NCBI GenBank assembly: GCA_963513935.1
Contig: OY740770.1
Coordinates: forward strand, 94,272,511-94,336,510
Length of the DNA stretch: 64,000 bases
Direction of reading: 5' to 3'
Source: Aphrophora alni
Taxonomy: Eukaryota > Arthropoda > Insecta > Hemiptera > Aphrophoridae
Under the pieces are notes generated by a model. That model made no database searches and was not told the DNA's origin. It saw nothing but the letters and a program-made list of their open reading frames with translations. The position numbers were made by a program, and so were the translations under genes. Numbering within the stretch: the stretch's first letter is position 1; every line of letters starts with the position of its first letter. Shown here piece after piece: positions 24,489 through 36,844 of this stretch.

Positions 24489-25535
24489 TTGTACAAATGA
24501 TTGAAACCATAAATGACCTACCAAATATTTAATTTGTCTATATAATTAAATACGATTTCCAGAATAAAATAATATCTCTTTATTCCACTGGGAGATACAT
24601 CTAGCATGATAAATCTGTTAACTTACAAACTCTGCCCTATGTAATGCACTGCTTGGTTCGCTAATATAATTAAAACATTCATTTTACCCATTATTACAGT
24701 TCAATGTAACTTTTAACTTTAAACAACAAGCAAAATTATTCTCTCTACAAGAGTAGTCATGTACGTAAATGAAATAATCATCCAGGCATTTACGACTGAA
24801 AGTGGGCGTTCCTTTATACCATAATTAGTAAATTCTTTAATTAAATAAAAAGCTATTGTTATATACATTTTTATAGAATTATAGTTAACCATGAATTCGA
24901 TACAAAAGATATGTTAAACTTCAAAATTAAGGACAAAGTATGTCTGTCTATATATGCATTGTCAACGACTTTTAAATACACATATTCTAACTAGTTTTAT
25001 CTACTTCTTAGAAACTTTACCATATGAATAATTGCAAAGTTTTTGACTCATTATAGACAGGTGTTAGAAAATTCCCTAGAGCCATCAATTTTTGTCAGAA
25101 TTTATTCAAACAATGTTTTACGAAGTTTTATTTTTACAAAGAGTGTTAAGCAGTGATAACTCAAGCTTTTAACATTTTGACTCAAAATTACAACTTTAAA
25201 CTTATATCATTTAATATAACGACTGTATCAGTCAATTTATTGCATGGAATGGACATGAAAAAGTAGGTATTTTTTTTAATAAAGAACATATTGGTGTCTT
25301 GATTTGCCCAAATGAGGTTCTCAAAATGTTAAATCCCATTTATTAGAAATCCTACTCTTACCATTTTCGGGAGGACGAAGGTTTACCTGCACAAATATAT
25401 CTGTTTATGGTACTTTTGTTGTCATAAAATCTTTATATCTTTCAAAAAGTCAAAAATAACTAAAAAAAATTTTGATTTATTTTAAAATAAATATCATAAG
25501 CTTTGAAAAATGTAAGTAGAAAGACATACAACTGT

Positions 25536-25587
25536 ATAATTATATATATATATATATTATATTTATATTATATATATAATTATATAT

Positions 25588-25645
<58 letters not shown>
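25536..25645. repeat. Long (TA)n / TATAA palindromic tract
   Basis: About 110 bp of TA-only sequence. The left half has interruptions arranged as an AT palindrome (TATATTATATTTATATTATA and its mirror) and the right half is pure TA. A cruciform is possible in principle. Confidence 0.93.
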
Positions 25646-25646
<1 letters not shown>

Positions 25647-27489
25647 CGTAGCTAACGAAAGGACTGATTGTTTCAACTATAAATTCTATGCTATTTTTTT
25701 TTCATTATTTAGTGTAAACATCCAAAATATATGAACGTTTATGGAATACTGGTATGATTATTATCAAAGTAATAGAGTTAATTTTAAAGTGCAGAATCCA
25801 ATAGTTTCGGTGTTTTCATAAATGTTCTATAAACAATATTGAAAAAAATGGTATTGCCATATGTTTATAAAACTTATAATATTCACACGTTTTAAGTTAC
25901 TAAGTTAATAGATAATTGAAAATTCATCACCGAACCACAATATTTCTTTCAGATACTAAATGAAGTTTTAAATGATTGATTATTATTATAGAAACTCCAA
26001 GGATAAAAACTGAACGTACATTTAACTTATAGCTGAGATGGTAAATGAAGGAACATTTACTTCATTAAGTGCAAACCTATTAGTCTCCTTCGTTTTGTAG
26101 GATCGTCGTTTAAAATGGAGTTGTGGAGTTACTAATGATTTGGACTATATGCCATTTTTATTTTTATTCCTTTTCAATTCTCTCATAATGAAAGAGGCTG
26201 AAATACTCGATAATTTAACACATAAGTTTAGCTTAAATAATAAGTATTTTCTTATAACAATATAATATATTGTTTCTATTAACAATTACATTTTAACTTA
26301 TCTCTAGTTTTAAAGATATTATTTAATTAATAGATGGAAATTCAATAACTTCCTATGAACCGACATTTATAAATTATTACATGATTATGATTACATTTAT
26401 TTTATGATTATATTACATTAGTGGTTAAGTGGATGGATATTAAAATAATAATATATTGAAATTTTAGATTGCATTTCTACTATTAATTTTTGTTCCAACT
26501 TCATCAAAGTTTATTTAATTTATTCATAAAATATAATGTAGAACTATTCTCCGCAACATGTAAGTTGTAGTTTTAAATTTCGTATTCTTTATCGTATTTA
26601 AAATAAATTTAATCACTTAACATCAATCAAGTGATTTTCACACTTTGCGTTGGTAATCAAGTCGAACAGATAGACTTAGATTGTTTAAATCCAATGTTTA
26701 AGAGAATTGTTTAATCCAAATCCAGGCGAGGTTTTTTTCAATAACACAGCTTGATCACGTGACTCGGGTTTCTGGAAAGGGATTGTACATGACTGTAATG
26801 CTGAAGAGCCGCCTCCCCACCCCTTCAGTCTACCAGTGTTACATCTTAATCCACTTTACGTTACATTATACAAGGTTAGAATTATAATTTTATTTGCCAG
26901 AAGTAAACCTTGTAGTTAATGCTTTAATAATTTGATATTGGTTTGGATTTTTAAAATCTTGCCTTTTCTATAAAATATCGTATCAGTCAATATTTAGCTT
27001 TTCTTTGATTTATAGAGTTATAATATTTAGAGAACACAAATAAAGTGTTTGTTTATTTCTATTATTATATATTATTGACATTATGAAATGAAAAAAATAT
27101 ATGTTAATCTATTAGAAAAATTACGATTTTTGGAAAGTACAATATCATCAAATGAATACAAAATTTATTTTTTACTGAAATGGGAGTCGTTATAAGACAA
27201 TCTCTATGAGGTATAAAATTGAAATAGCTGCAACGAATATCTAAAATACATAACAAAATACTCTTATTTAAATACAAAATAAAAATGTAAAACACTTTAT
27301 ATTGAATTTGACGAAAGTAAAAGAGAACACTCTTTATCTCTCACAACACACATCCACACCCAAGCACGCACGCACGTACAAATTTTTTGTGTGAATCTGA
27401 CAACAATTTTAAAACAAAAAGATATAAAACTTTTCCTATTGTAATTTTCATTTTTTTTTTCAGTTTTTATGAAATAAGTTAATAATGGA

Positions 27490-27830
27490 AGCATTTAAAG
27501 AATGTATAAAGGTAAATATTAGTATTTATATACATATTTATACTATCCGTTTTAGTATAAATTTAAACAAACTATAAAAAAGTTATTGGACAAAGAACTA
27601 AACATAAAAGTAAAAGTGCCTAATAAAGAAAGTAAGGTAACACTAAGAAATAAAAGTAAAAATAACCATGGTTAATAATTAATATAAATTAACTAAGGAC
27701 TAAAAATAAGAACAAATTCGTTTAATAATGAATATAAGGAAATAAATACTAAGGGGTAAAATAAAAATAAACATGGCTAATAATTCACTAAAAATAATAA
27801 TAGGGGTTTAATAGACGTAAGTAGTACGTG
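27490..27830. repeat. A-rich degenerate tandem-like block
   Basis: An AAATAA/AACTAAGG-type vocabulary is repeated. The segment around AATAACCATGGTTAATAATT (about 27660) recurs as AATAAACATGGCTAATAATT about 105 bp later, suggesting two worn tandem units. Confidence 0.45.
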
Positions 27831-29943
27831 CCCTGAAAAAGAGGAGGGGGGAATGAAAACTGCCATGTTTGGTATTAATTTACAGGTCAAGCTAATTTTA
27901 AAATAAATTTCAAAAACAGTTGGATTGTGGAAACTTATTTTAAAATTGTAATTTTTTTTGGATTTTTATAAATTTAAAGTTTATTTTTTTAACACGTAAT
28001 TGTAAGTGTGCGAAAATATTTTTAAAAAGAGATGGAACAAAGCGTATTTATATAGTTAATAATTTGCAGCACCTAAATATTAAGTTTAAAATCTAGAGTA
28101 TATTTTTCAAAACAATCATGGCATAATATAAAGTAGTAAAATAATTATTTCAATTGTAATTCTCTATATGAAATTTAAATGTATTGTTTTACAATGTAAC
28201 TCCCTCAGATTTATTATTTCCCTGTCTTCAATGTAGATATAAATGGGACTATTCTGTTGGGAATTGAAAGTTGCCATTTCCTATTTGAGCTTTTTGACAT
28301 ATAGGAAGCAGTTTTATTATTCATACTCGTTATTCCGACTTGTATTAGATATTTATAGACATGAATACGGAAAACTTATAACCGAATGTATTTTACTATG
28401 ATTTATCCCTTATTAATCTCTGTCGAACTCTGTAATCACCGGTTCACTAAACTCGGCGTATGGAGTTTTTTTAAACTTTTAATACAATCACGATTAACGC
28501 TAATGAAACCGCGTACACTCATCCACAAAACCAAAAACCATATTTGTAGCTGACTCAACTCTTCAGAAATGTCTAATTATTCTTAGAGGAAAAGAAAGAT
28601 AGCTGAATGTTGCTATATTGAAAAATAATGAGGTTGGGCATGTATCACCTAATTTCTACTTTAAAGATAAAAATCTTTGTAATATTGCTATTGTTATATA
28701 AACTTATTATTTTCATAACAACATTTCACACGGTTTTTTATCTCTACTTGGAATATACACCACCGATAAGATTTTAATTGGTTTTAACGAATATTGTACA
28801 ATAAACCTTATAGTTTTTTTGACAAAGGACACTTACTTCGAGTGATCCTTTCCACCCTATAAATCTTGTTGTCACTACTACCTGTTACATAATGAATTTC
28901 AACTAAGGATATTGTCGAAAGGGTGAAAACCTGTTTTAAACTGTTAAAATCCCTCTCAACATCAACAAAAGGAAAACAACGTTTTTATCCCTCTTCGGAT
29001 GATCTCTTTTACACACCTTAGATTGAAGAGTGTTTTAGAGTAGCTGATTTTTTTCCTGCGAAATCTATTAATACGAATATAGTTAAATGTGTTTGTCAGA
29101 TTGGTAGGACTGTTTATATGTCGTCTTTAATTAAGAGTTCATTTTATTTTAAACCGGCTAACTTATTTTATTCAGTATCGTGTTTTTAATCAGTTAATAG
29201 TCGTTATAACAGTCTTCGTTAGGGTTTTAATCAATTATATACGATAATATTTCAATGAATTTTTATCTGACATAAAGTTAGGTTTAGTTGTAAATATAAA
29301 TAAGTATTGTTAATGAATTAAAACGCTATCGATTATAATACAAATGATTTATTTTATTGCAACTACATTCAATATCTTTTTAATACAACATTTCTTGAAT
29401 ATACTGAAAGATTTACTCATTTGAAAACGCTAGAATATGAAAATTGAATTTCTTTTATACAACCAACCAGTACAATTGCTTCAATGTTCTAGACTTTGAT
29501 AATGGAGCTTTTTTTTATTCATTTTCACAAATTTATAATTTTTAAATCTGTGATATACGAGTATACATTTTTGAGTACAGTGTCAATTGAGTTTAGTGGA
29601 TTATCAATTAGAAAATATGGTACTGCTTAATTGCTGATTTGTTAAATTAACTAAAACTTTCAGTTGAATTTTCATCGATGTTCATCATAGGCATTTAAAA
29701 CTATTAGAGAATCATACATAATTAGGTGTTTATTGCACAATTTCATCGTCCAAAATCCTCCACTAAAAATAGCTGTTTGTAAAACGTTGCATCCTGGAAT
29801 GCACTTAAGCCTAAATTGTGCACCGGGGATGGGATTGGTTGCCAAATGTAACAGGGTAATATGGCACACCAACTCATACTGGATCCAAATCCAGCGTCGA
29901 TAATATTATTAGAAAGTAGCTTATAAGTAAATTAGCACTCATA

Positions 29944-29949
29944 ATATAT

Positions 29950-30023
<74 letters not shown>
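29944..30023. repeat. (TA)n microsatellite
   Basis: About 80 bp of TA with TACATACATA near its left end. Confidence 0.95.
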
Positions 30024-30026
<3 letters not shown>

Positions 30027-30116
30027 TTCCATAAATTAGAACTCACAAACTCACCAATCGACCAGGCAAAACTAGGCCTCATAAACTCATTAATCCCGTG
30101 AATTTACAATTCAACT

Positions 30117-30230
30117 GGTGACTAATCACCAACGTCCCTCGATGATCGGTAACTCAATTGATGAATTAGGGACTTTTTATATATTTTCGAATAAAATTAA
30201 AAAATCAACCAGGCTCCAAAGATACCACCA
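30117..30230 (+). repeat. Dispersed repeat R4, copy a
   Basis: Shares GTGACTAATCACCAACG, TTGATGAATTAG and the following TTTTCGAATAAAATTAAAAA-like part with 38909-39015, in the same order. The family is unknown. The open frame at 30282-30524 just downstream has no identified domain. Confidence 0.65.
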
Positions 30231-30967
30231 GTTGCTTCGGAGATACACAGCCAAGTTTTTTTTTATCAGCTGTTTCCAGATTTGATCACCATCGGTGACT
30301 CCCAAAATTTATCGACATTAGTTCAAGAACGGAAAGAATCCGACAGTATCCCAGCTCTCCGACCACCAAGGGTAGACTCCAGAAAAGTAAAATATCTCGT
30401 AATGTCGCAAAACAAGTCTAAAGATGCATCCTCTTTACTACTAAATAACCCTCTTCAGCCAAACCACAGTTTCTCTAAAATAATACACAATTCAAATATT
30501 TCACTAAAAAATAAACTTATTTGAAGGATTGAGTATTTTGCCTATTTCAGTCTTTTCTAAAATGTATTATCTTGGGACTTAGTGAGTAATAAAAATAATT
30601 ATCAACAAAGAACGTTCAAGAATTGAAAATATCAGAGCACGCCAAACACCTTTCGATGCCACAATCCTAGTTTGGGACTGAATTTTGATATTTTTAAATT
30701 TAGATTAACTCATAATTCTAAGCACGGCTTGAAGACTACCTTTAATAACATATTTTAAATATAAATAATTATTTTTCTTCAATTATATTATAACAAAAAT
30801 AGAAATCTTCAAGAAATGAAAATAACAGAATAAGCCAAACAATTTGTGATGTTTGAATACACAACCAAATTTGTTTTTGGATATTTATTTAATACTTTAC
30901 TCACAGTTACGAGTTGACGTGAACAGTACCTTTAATATCATAGTTGTAAATGTATATATTGTTATTG
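30231..30967. other. Stretch with one unassigned short open frame
   Basis: The plus-strand frame 30282-30524 (80 codons; SIPALRPPRVDSRKVKYLV) is hydrophilic, with a normal-looking composition in its first half. No splice sites or homologous family are evident. It may belong to the R4 element. The rest is AT-rich and empty. Confidence 0.4.
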
Positions 30968-31260
30968 CCAAACTGACGTAGCTCAGGAGCCAGTGTCGGG
31001 AAGTTTGGCCCTGAATGTCGTTACTTCGAGCCGGAAGGCTAGTGGTATACTGAGGTAGTAGTTGCTAGTATACTGATCCTTGAGGGTCGGGATGATTTTG
31101 GACGGGGAATGGTGAAGAAAGTTCAGAACACTTTGTGGCCAACCCTAATAATTCACCTGACGGGGGCAGACGGAACGTCTCTTTCAGAAGGACGTCGTTA
31201 TCCGCCGTTGATAACTGGAAATAGGTAGGTGGTCTTCACGAATATTGCATATGGAAGTGT
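30968..31260 (+). mobile_element. tRNA-derived SINE with degenerate pol III promoter
   Basis: The head has an A-box-like GTAGCTCAGGAG (about 30976) and, about 45 bases later, a B-box-like TACTTCGAGCC (about 31023). The spacing and the intervening GGGAAGTTTGGCCCTGAA have the anticodon-arm look of tRNA-derived SINE heads. Head and body are clearly GC-richer than their surroundings. The body (GGGTCGGGATGATTTTGG, then CTGACGGGGGCAGACGG) is not a family I can name, and the right end is uncertain: GC-richer sequence goes on to about 31580. No intact tRNA cloverleaf is formed, so it is not a tRNA gene. Confidence 0.6.
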
Positions 31261-31600
31261 TGGTACAGGGCGCTATGGCAAACTACTTATCATTTCACGT
31301 CAGCCTCACTGTATGTGGGAACACTGTACGCTCCCTGAGGTAAAGTATATAGTCGAGTGTCTCTAACCTGGAGGTGAGTTTATCAGCTCTGTAATGGTGG
31401 TAATCAGTATTGTGGAAGTCTCTCGGAGGATAAGTGAAGCTTTGTTGGTTTTCGTACCCTAGATATTCAAATTTCAGCATAATATCTTTCAAAAACAATG
31501 AGCTGGCCTTTGTACTCGTAAGTGGTTGTGCGACCGAATCAGAGTCGAGCTTGGCTGTGATTGGTCTACAACTTGTTGACAAAGCGACATTGTATCTGGG
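31261..31600. other. GC-richer continuation of unknown identity
   Basis: Composition stays above background to about 31580. Both a minus-strand frame (31295-31582, 95 codons; LTSTKASSLFLKDIMLKFEY) and a plus-strand frame overlap it. It may be the 3' part of the SINE or a partner retroelement tail. Neither frame shows a recognised domain. Confidence 0.35.
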
Positions 31601-32109
31601 GATATATTTTTATGGTTTCTTATTTATTAACTGTATTACAATTCCTACTTCTTCTCTGAGCATGTGTTGGCATATGTGAATATGGAATGCCATTGTATCT
31701 AAATATGTGTGAATTGATTCCTTGTGGAATTGTTTTACTGGGACAACCATTATAAGTAAAGGGCGGGTTAAAATTTAGTTTAAAATGTAGGCTATGAATT
31801 CTCTTCTTATTTCCATTAATATTTTGTAATATTGAACTATTATTTGGAAAAGGTAGAACCGACGATAAATAAGTGGTTTAAGGTTGAACGATACATCAAA
31901 TATATCCTATAAATTAAAATGCAATAATACTTGATGAATATTGATAAAGTGAACTCAATTATTTGCACAAATATAGCGTTGTTAAAACAAGACTAAGTTT
32001 CCTGTCAGTGACGATTTTGATGTTAAAATGTCATTTATTGAAGATTTGTTATTATATTTAAATTTGTTTGCAAAAGAACTAAAGAGCCGTCCACTGCATT
32101 TTTAATGTA

Positions 32110-32476
32110 GCCCTAATAAACGCGAAATCTTAAATTTAAAATTAAAAAACCCTAAAGTTAAAGTTACAAAGAGTAAAGAAAAAGAAGAAAGAATACAATA
32201 CTTTAATGATGACCGTCAAGCACATTTTTGTGTTTGAGACAAAATCTATGTTTACATACCATTGTATTCGTCAAAGAGCGGTCCATTACAAAGTCCATTC
32301 AATCTCAGATCCCATCTAACTCTATAAACACACTCTATCTCTTCATAACATTTTCTGTGAAGTTATCTTTGAATTCAGATCTTTTTTACAGTATCATCTA
32401 TACAGGCCAATATTGTAATATATATAGTAATTGTAAAAAATAGATTTTTACGTTTTTTTCTAAAAATATCTGTTTT
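32110..32476 (+). repeat. Dispersed repeat R5, copy a
   Basis: Matches 62750-63104 in the same orientation with moderate divergence. Shared words include CTAAAGTTAAAGTTA, GAGACAAAATCTATGTTTACA, CCATTCAATCTCAGATCCCA and TTTTACGTTTT-AAAATATCTG. It runs up to the (TA)n at 32488. The small open frame inside (32228-32443) is not conserved in copy b and is not a gene. Confidence 0.88.
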
Positions 32477-32484
32477 TGTTGTTA

Positions 32485-32487
<3 letters not shown>

Positions 32488-32542
<55 letters not shown>
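32488..32542. repeat. (TA)n microsatellite
   Basis: About 55 bp of uninterrupted TA at the right edge of repeat R5 copy a. Confidence 0.96.
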
Positions 32543-32544
<2 letters not shown>

Positions 32545-33090
32545 AACACTAGCTAACTGGTGGAAAACTAGAAAAATTACCTCTTTTGTGTTTAGTTATG
32601 ATTAAATTTTTCATAACTCTTTCATCCCTAACATCTGAAAGTTAAGTCCAGGTTAAGTTTTCTTTAAAATAATATTCTATAAATTAATATAGCATTCCAA
32701 CTAGCAACAGTATATAAATTACTATTGTCGATACACTAATTTCAAATAATAAGATGACACACTTATCGAGATGGTGTCCAAATTGATTTTGTCAAATTCT
32801 ATCTTTTTTATGTGAATAGAACATTCTATTCGTAGGTATAGTGAAAATCGTAGTTCAGAATCATCTAAGTGTTTTAAATGTCCACCTCCGCATTTCGACT
32901 GGTAATAGAGATGTAAGGTTTTGTAGACAATAAATTATATTACTGTTTGGGTTAAATTATAAAAATACCTTGAATTATCTTAGTTATAGTTTCTTTTAGA
33001 TTTGGTATTTTCAAAATTTCCTTTTGAAGGAATATTGTTAAATGTTGGTTTTTCTCTGGTATCAATTTAATTAGATTGTATATGATCTAT
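32543..33090. other. AT-rich non-coding stretch
   Basis: No gene or repeat recognised before the Penelope-like 3' end at 33091. Confidence 0.7.
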
Positions 33091-34030
33091 TGTTTACACT
33101 GATGACCGACGGTACTTGATTGAATTCCATTTTAACAAATAAAACACAATTTTTCTTTTGTAAGTTCTATTATTTATTTGGTCTAGCCGACCATGGTTTC
33201 GCCAGTTACGGCATTGACGAGGCTCTTACAAGACTAAATACAATACACACAAGAACTATTATAAAAGGTTGAGAAAGGCAGGAAATTCCAGTTAGCAAAC
33301 AAATCACAAAGACCCGGGGGAAAAACCCCCCACAGGTCATTCACACAGGTATTAACCAACCTTGAATAAAGGTTGAAGTAAAGGAGAAAATGACAAAAAT
33401 TCCGTTTAGTCATTTAAAACTAGATTAGCATCATTACACAAAAGTCTCTTAATTTCTAAAATTTCCACAACATTTAATTTTCTACTTTTTACGTTCACAT
33501 GTAGAATTTCAAAATTAATGTTGGAATAAAAATCTGTCAATGCATGATTTGTTAAATGGTTAGCAAAACTAGAATCATTATAACCTAACCGCCAACTCCT
33601 TCCATGCTCACCTATTCTACACTTAAAACTAGGGCCTGTTTGGTCAACATAAGCAGCATTACAAAAAATACTACATGTGAGTTTGTACACACAACTCTTT
33701 TCATTTTTTCTATTTTATCTTTGGAATTTACTAACATCTTTCCTAAATTTTGTTTACAATAATATGCTGGTTTACAGTGTTTTTTTTTTCCTTTTCTAAA
33801 ACTTTACCAACTGCATGGCTAACTTTACCAAAATAGTTAATTCTACACCACTTTTGTGTGGAATTATTAGAATTGACTATTGGGAAAATAAAGGATTTAG
33901 CATTATTTTTTAATTTTCTTTTTAACATTTTATCAATGAGATTAACCTCATAACCATTATTAATGGCTATTTGTTTGATACGTGAGACAAAAGTGAAAAC
34001 AAAATCAAAAATCTGAATGAGCTAAAAAGA
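33091..34030 (-). mobile_element. 5'-truncated Penelope-like retroelement (PLE-1)
   Basis: A minus-strand element whose 3' untranslated region is 33091-33405 and whose coding remains run to about 34030. It keeps the linker and the GIY-YIG endonuclease but has lost the reverse transcriptase, as expected for 5' truncation. The first 310 bp and the end of the coding region recur at 36130-36526, so this is a multi-copy family. Shared 3' words include GATGACCGACGGTACTTGAT and GGTCTAGCCGACCATGG. Confidence 0.85.
33406..33999 (-). pseudogene. Penelope-like element: linker plus GIY-YIG endonuclease, broken
   Basis: Penelope-like elements encode a reverse transcriptase followed by a linker and a GIY-YIG endonuclease that nicks the target. 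Here the linker reads RIKQIAINNGYEVNLIDKM (about 33999-33930), then KWCRINYFGKVSHAVGKVL. After a frameshift and stop comes YKLTCSIFCNAAYVDQTG, the CxxC-bearing GIY-YIG start, with FKCRIGEH, SSFANHLTNHALTDF and the C-terminal RKLNVVEILEIKRLLCND. Decay is clear: an expanded T-run adds a residue between the two Cys, the expected Gly after YV is Asp, the Arg after QTG is Pro, and there are indels at MKRV|YKLTC. It ends at the stop near 33406. It cannot make a working enzyme. Confidence 0.85.
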
Positions 34031-34089
34031 GACAAATTCTTGTTGTTCAATTATTTTAAGCTGTTTGTTATTCTCCGTACTACCTTTTA

Positions 34090-35875
34090 AGTTGGACAAG
34101 AAACTATTACCCTAGTTTCATATTCATTTAAAATTTAAAAGATTTACAACATTAATATTCTCTAACTTAAACAACATCTATAAAATATCATTAAGGCAAA
34201 CAGTGCACTTTTTTTCCAATTTGTGGAAAGCTTAGATTGGTTATATTAGTTAGACTAAATAATAGAAAGCAATCAATTTTCACGCATGTGTTTGTTAGAA
34301 ATATAATTAATGTGTGTACCATTACAATTAAATAATAATTTTAATATTTTACTTTTTATAAACGTGCGAAGTAAACATACAAATTATTGATTGTTGAACT
34401 TATGTTCAACAACTTATGTTAATTTGAACTTATGTTTTATAAATTACGACAATCAGGATATAAATAATGAAATGAAAGGTGGAGTTTTCTTTGATTCTCT
34501 CAATAGCCGATTTCAGACTTGATATGTTTACATGTACTAATTAAATATCAAGCCAGAAACATAATGACAAGAAGTAGTAAAAATAGTAGTTACATCAGTA
34601 CCCCTTTCTTAGGGTAAAGAAACGCATTTAGTAAAAATTGTGTTTAAAGACAAGACTTAATTTTTTTGTAAAACTTAATATTAAACAAAACCTAAATGTC
34701 CTAAATAATTGCTTTTGATGAGTTATTATCAATTAATGGTAAAAAAGCATTTATTATAGATAAGGAAAAAGGTGTGACACATTACTACTGTTTTTAAATC
34801 GACAATTAATCCTTATCTCATTGGCACATTAGCAACAAACTGCCGCTATCATTGAAAGTTTTATCTTGCAATCTCTTTTCATAGCGTTCAAACAGAAGAG
34901 ATTCCTCTCATCCTCGTTACTTATTAATAAATCTAGGTCAACAAAATCTTTATAAAAAGTCGGAACATCCAACGTAAGTGCATACACTGTCGTTAATCAT
35001 AGCTTGTTTTTCATTGTTTCTTTGGGTTTACCCCAGAGAGTGGGCTCAGTATAGCTTATACGTTTTAATATTTGGACAATAACTGTGTTGTATTTTATTT
35101 AGTGTTCAATGTAATGTGAAGAAATTTTAATTTTAAAGGTCTATGAAATATTTTAAAGTTTGAACATATATTTTATAATTTGTCATTAAGTTTAAAATTA
35201 ACATGTAATAAATGAAGTGAAGTTCAAAACATAATATATTTAAGAACCGAAGCTTCTGTAAATTGAACTTATTTCTAACCATTTCCCAATAGTAATTTTG
35301 ATAATCATAGTTATCGTGGATAGGGATATGTGACAAACCTACAGGGCGTATGTTATTAATATTCCACAATAAACCGGGTATAAGTCAAAGTCTCTTGTGT
35401 ATTTTTCAATATATTTAAAAAAAAACTGTTGTCTGTCATTTAGTAAATTCTCTTCATGAGTTTGTACTGTAATCCTCTACACGAAAGACAAAGGTAGACA
35501 ATTTTTGACAAGTATCAGTAAAATAATTTTTAAAAAAACTTTTATCTTTAGTGACCGTAGATTTCATTAGAAGAAACCTTTACACTCATTTTTACAAAAT
35601 TATACAACTTTTTTTTTTATCACGTAGATGAATTAAATGAAACCATTAGCCTATGGATCAGGTCAAAAATAAGAGGCTTGAACAAGTGTTTAACAAAATT
35701 ATTAAAATTCAAAATCATTTTCTATTCTAGGACCAGGTTTGAATAAACTGAAATCTTTTGAGGTGGACTCCTCCGCCTTTCTATACATCACATTACATTT
35801 GGTCTTATTTTAAATAAATGAATGCTACTGCATAATCTAATATATTTTTGCTGTTCAATTTTCAAGTCACCAGAG
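34090..35875 (+). repeat. Tandem segmental duplication, unit A
   Basis: Two blocks recur in the same order to the right. Block a (about 34090-34545) matches 43345-43895 and, in part, 37740-37960. Block b (about 34785-35875) matches 40305-42640. Shared words include AGCAACAAACTGCCGCTATC, AATATTCCACAAT, GACCAGGTTTG and GTGGACTCCTCC/ATGGACTCCTCC. Divergence is moderate, with many indels. Around 34830-34950 both strands keep matching short open frames in the two copies (see findings). No complete gene is present. Confidence 0.75.
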
Positions 35876-36129
35876 AACGAATTTAATTTTAAATGCCTAT
35901 AAAATGCTAAACCGGCTAAAATAGTTGTCTTACCATACTTTAACCACTACCAATCATTCCTGTCATTTGAAATGTAAAAAGAGATAACTAGCGTCATTTT
36001 ACATGTGAAGGATGGGGAAAGCGTATTTTGTTCAGACCTTTTTGTTCCGGAGAGTCCTATATATGAAAAGTATATACTATCACTAAATAGAACAAAAATA
36101 TTGATAGCTCAAAAACATAAAGTTGAGCT
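35876..36129. other. Remainder of unit A before a Penelope insertion
   Basis: No gene. The Penelope-like 3' end begins abruptly at 36130. Confidence 0.55.
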
Positions 36130-36526
36130 TGTTTACACTGATGACCGACGGTACTTGATAGAATTCCATTTTAACAAATAAAACACAATATTTCTTTTGT
36201 AAAATTCTATAATTTATTTGGTCTAGCCGACCATGGTTTCGCCAGTTACGGCATTGACGAGGCTCTTACAAGACTAAATACAAAGCACAACATAACTATT
36301 ATAAAAGGTAGGAAAATCCCGTTAACAAACAAAGCACAAAGACCCAGGGGAAAAACCCCACAGGTCATTCACACAGGTATTAACCAACCTTGAATAGAGG
36401 TTGAAGTAAAGGAGAAAATGACAAAAATTCCGTTTGGTCATTTAAAACTAGATTATCATCATTACACAAAAGTCTCTTAATTTCTAAAATTTCCAAAACA
36501 TTTAATTTTCTACTTTTTATGTTAAC
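36130..36526 (-). mobile_element. Second PLE-1 copy, severely 5' truncated
   Basis: Closely similar to the 3' end of the element at 33091-34030: the same 3' UTR plus the last codons of the endonuclease (SRKLNVLEILEIKRLLCND). Similarity ends at about 36526, inside the endonuclease C-terminal part. It shares the orientation of the first copy. The sequence from 36527 to 36844 is unrelated and unassigned. Confidence 0.88.
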
Positions 36527-36844
36527 GTCTGAAAAGTTAACATAACTAATGTGGTTATGTTTGAGTGATTTTGAAATGGAGAACAATTTAATAGATAATA
36601 TGAGAGGGAGTTTTGAGGTGATTGGACGTATATTTGAGTCCAGAGACTATGTTCGGGGTAGACGGACATAACTTTCAGTAAAAATCGGACAATGTGTTTG
36701 TGCCGAGAGAGACACTTTCAAAAAAGTGAAAACGAGTGACCCACAAAACTGAGCAATTTCATAAAGTCTTAATGTTCAAAAGTCAATTTAAAATTAACAA
36801 ACTTCCCTTTTTATTTAATATTTACATAATCTCTGAAAAAAGTT

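Larger units (their letters stand above)
24486..29940. other. AT-rich non-coding stretch
   Basis: No supportable gene. 26740-26850 is slightly GC-richer, with CACGTGACTCGG (an E-box core) and a C-rich run, but has no frame. Minus-strand frames at 27104-27295, 27297-27494 and 29672-29872 have no domain, splice or poly(A) support. Confidence 0.65.

Noticed and set aside
29672..29900. Minus-strand open frames, including a piece starting DAGFGSSMSW
   Set aside because: Protein-like at a glance, but short, with no splice, poly(A) or repeat support, and an overlapping second frame is equally open.
30968..31040. Intact tRNA gene
   Set aside because: A- and B-box-like words are present, but the acceptor stem and arms do not pair, so I call a SINE head only.
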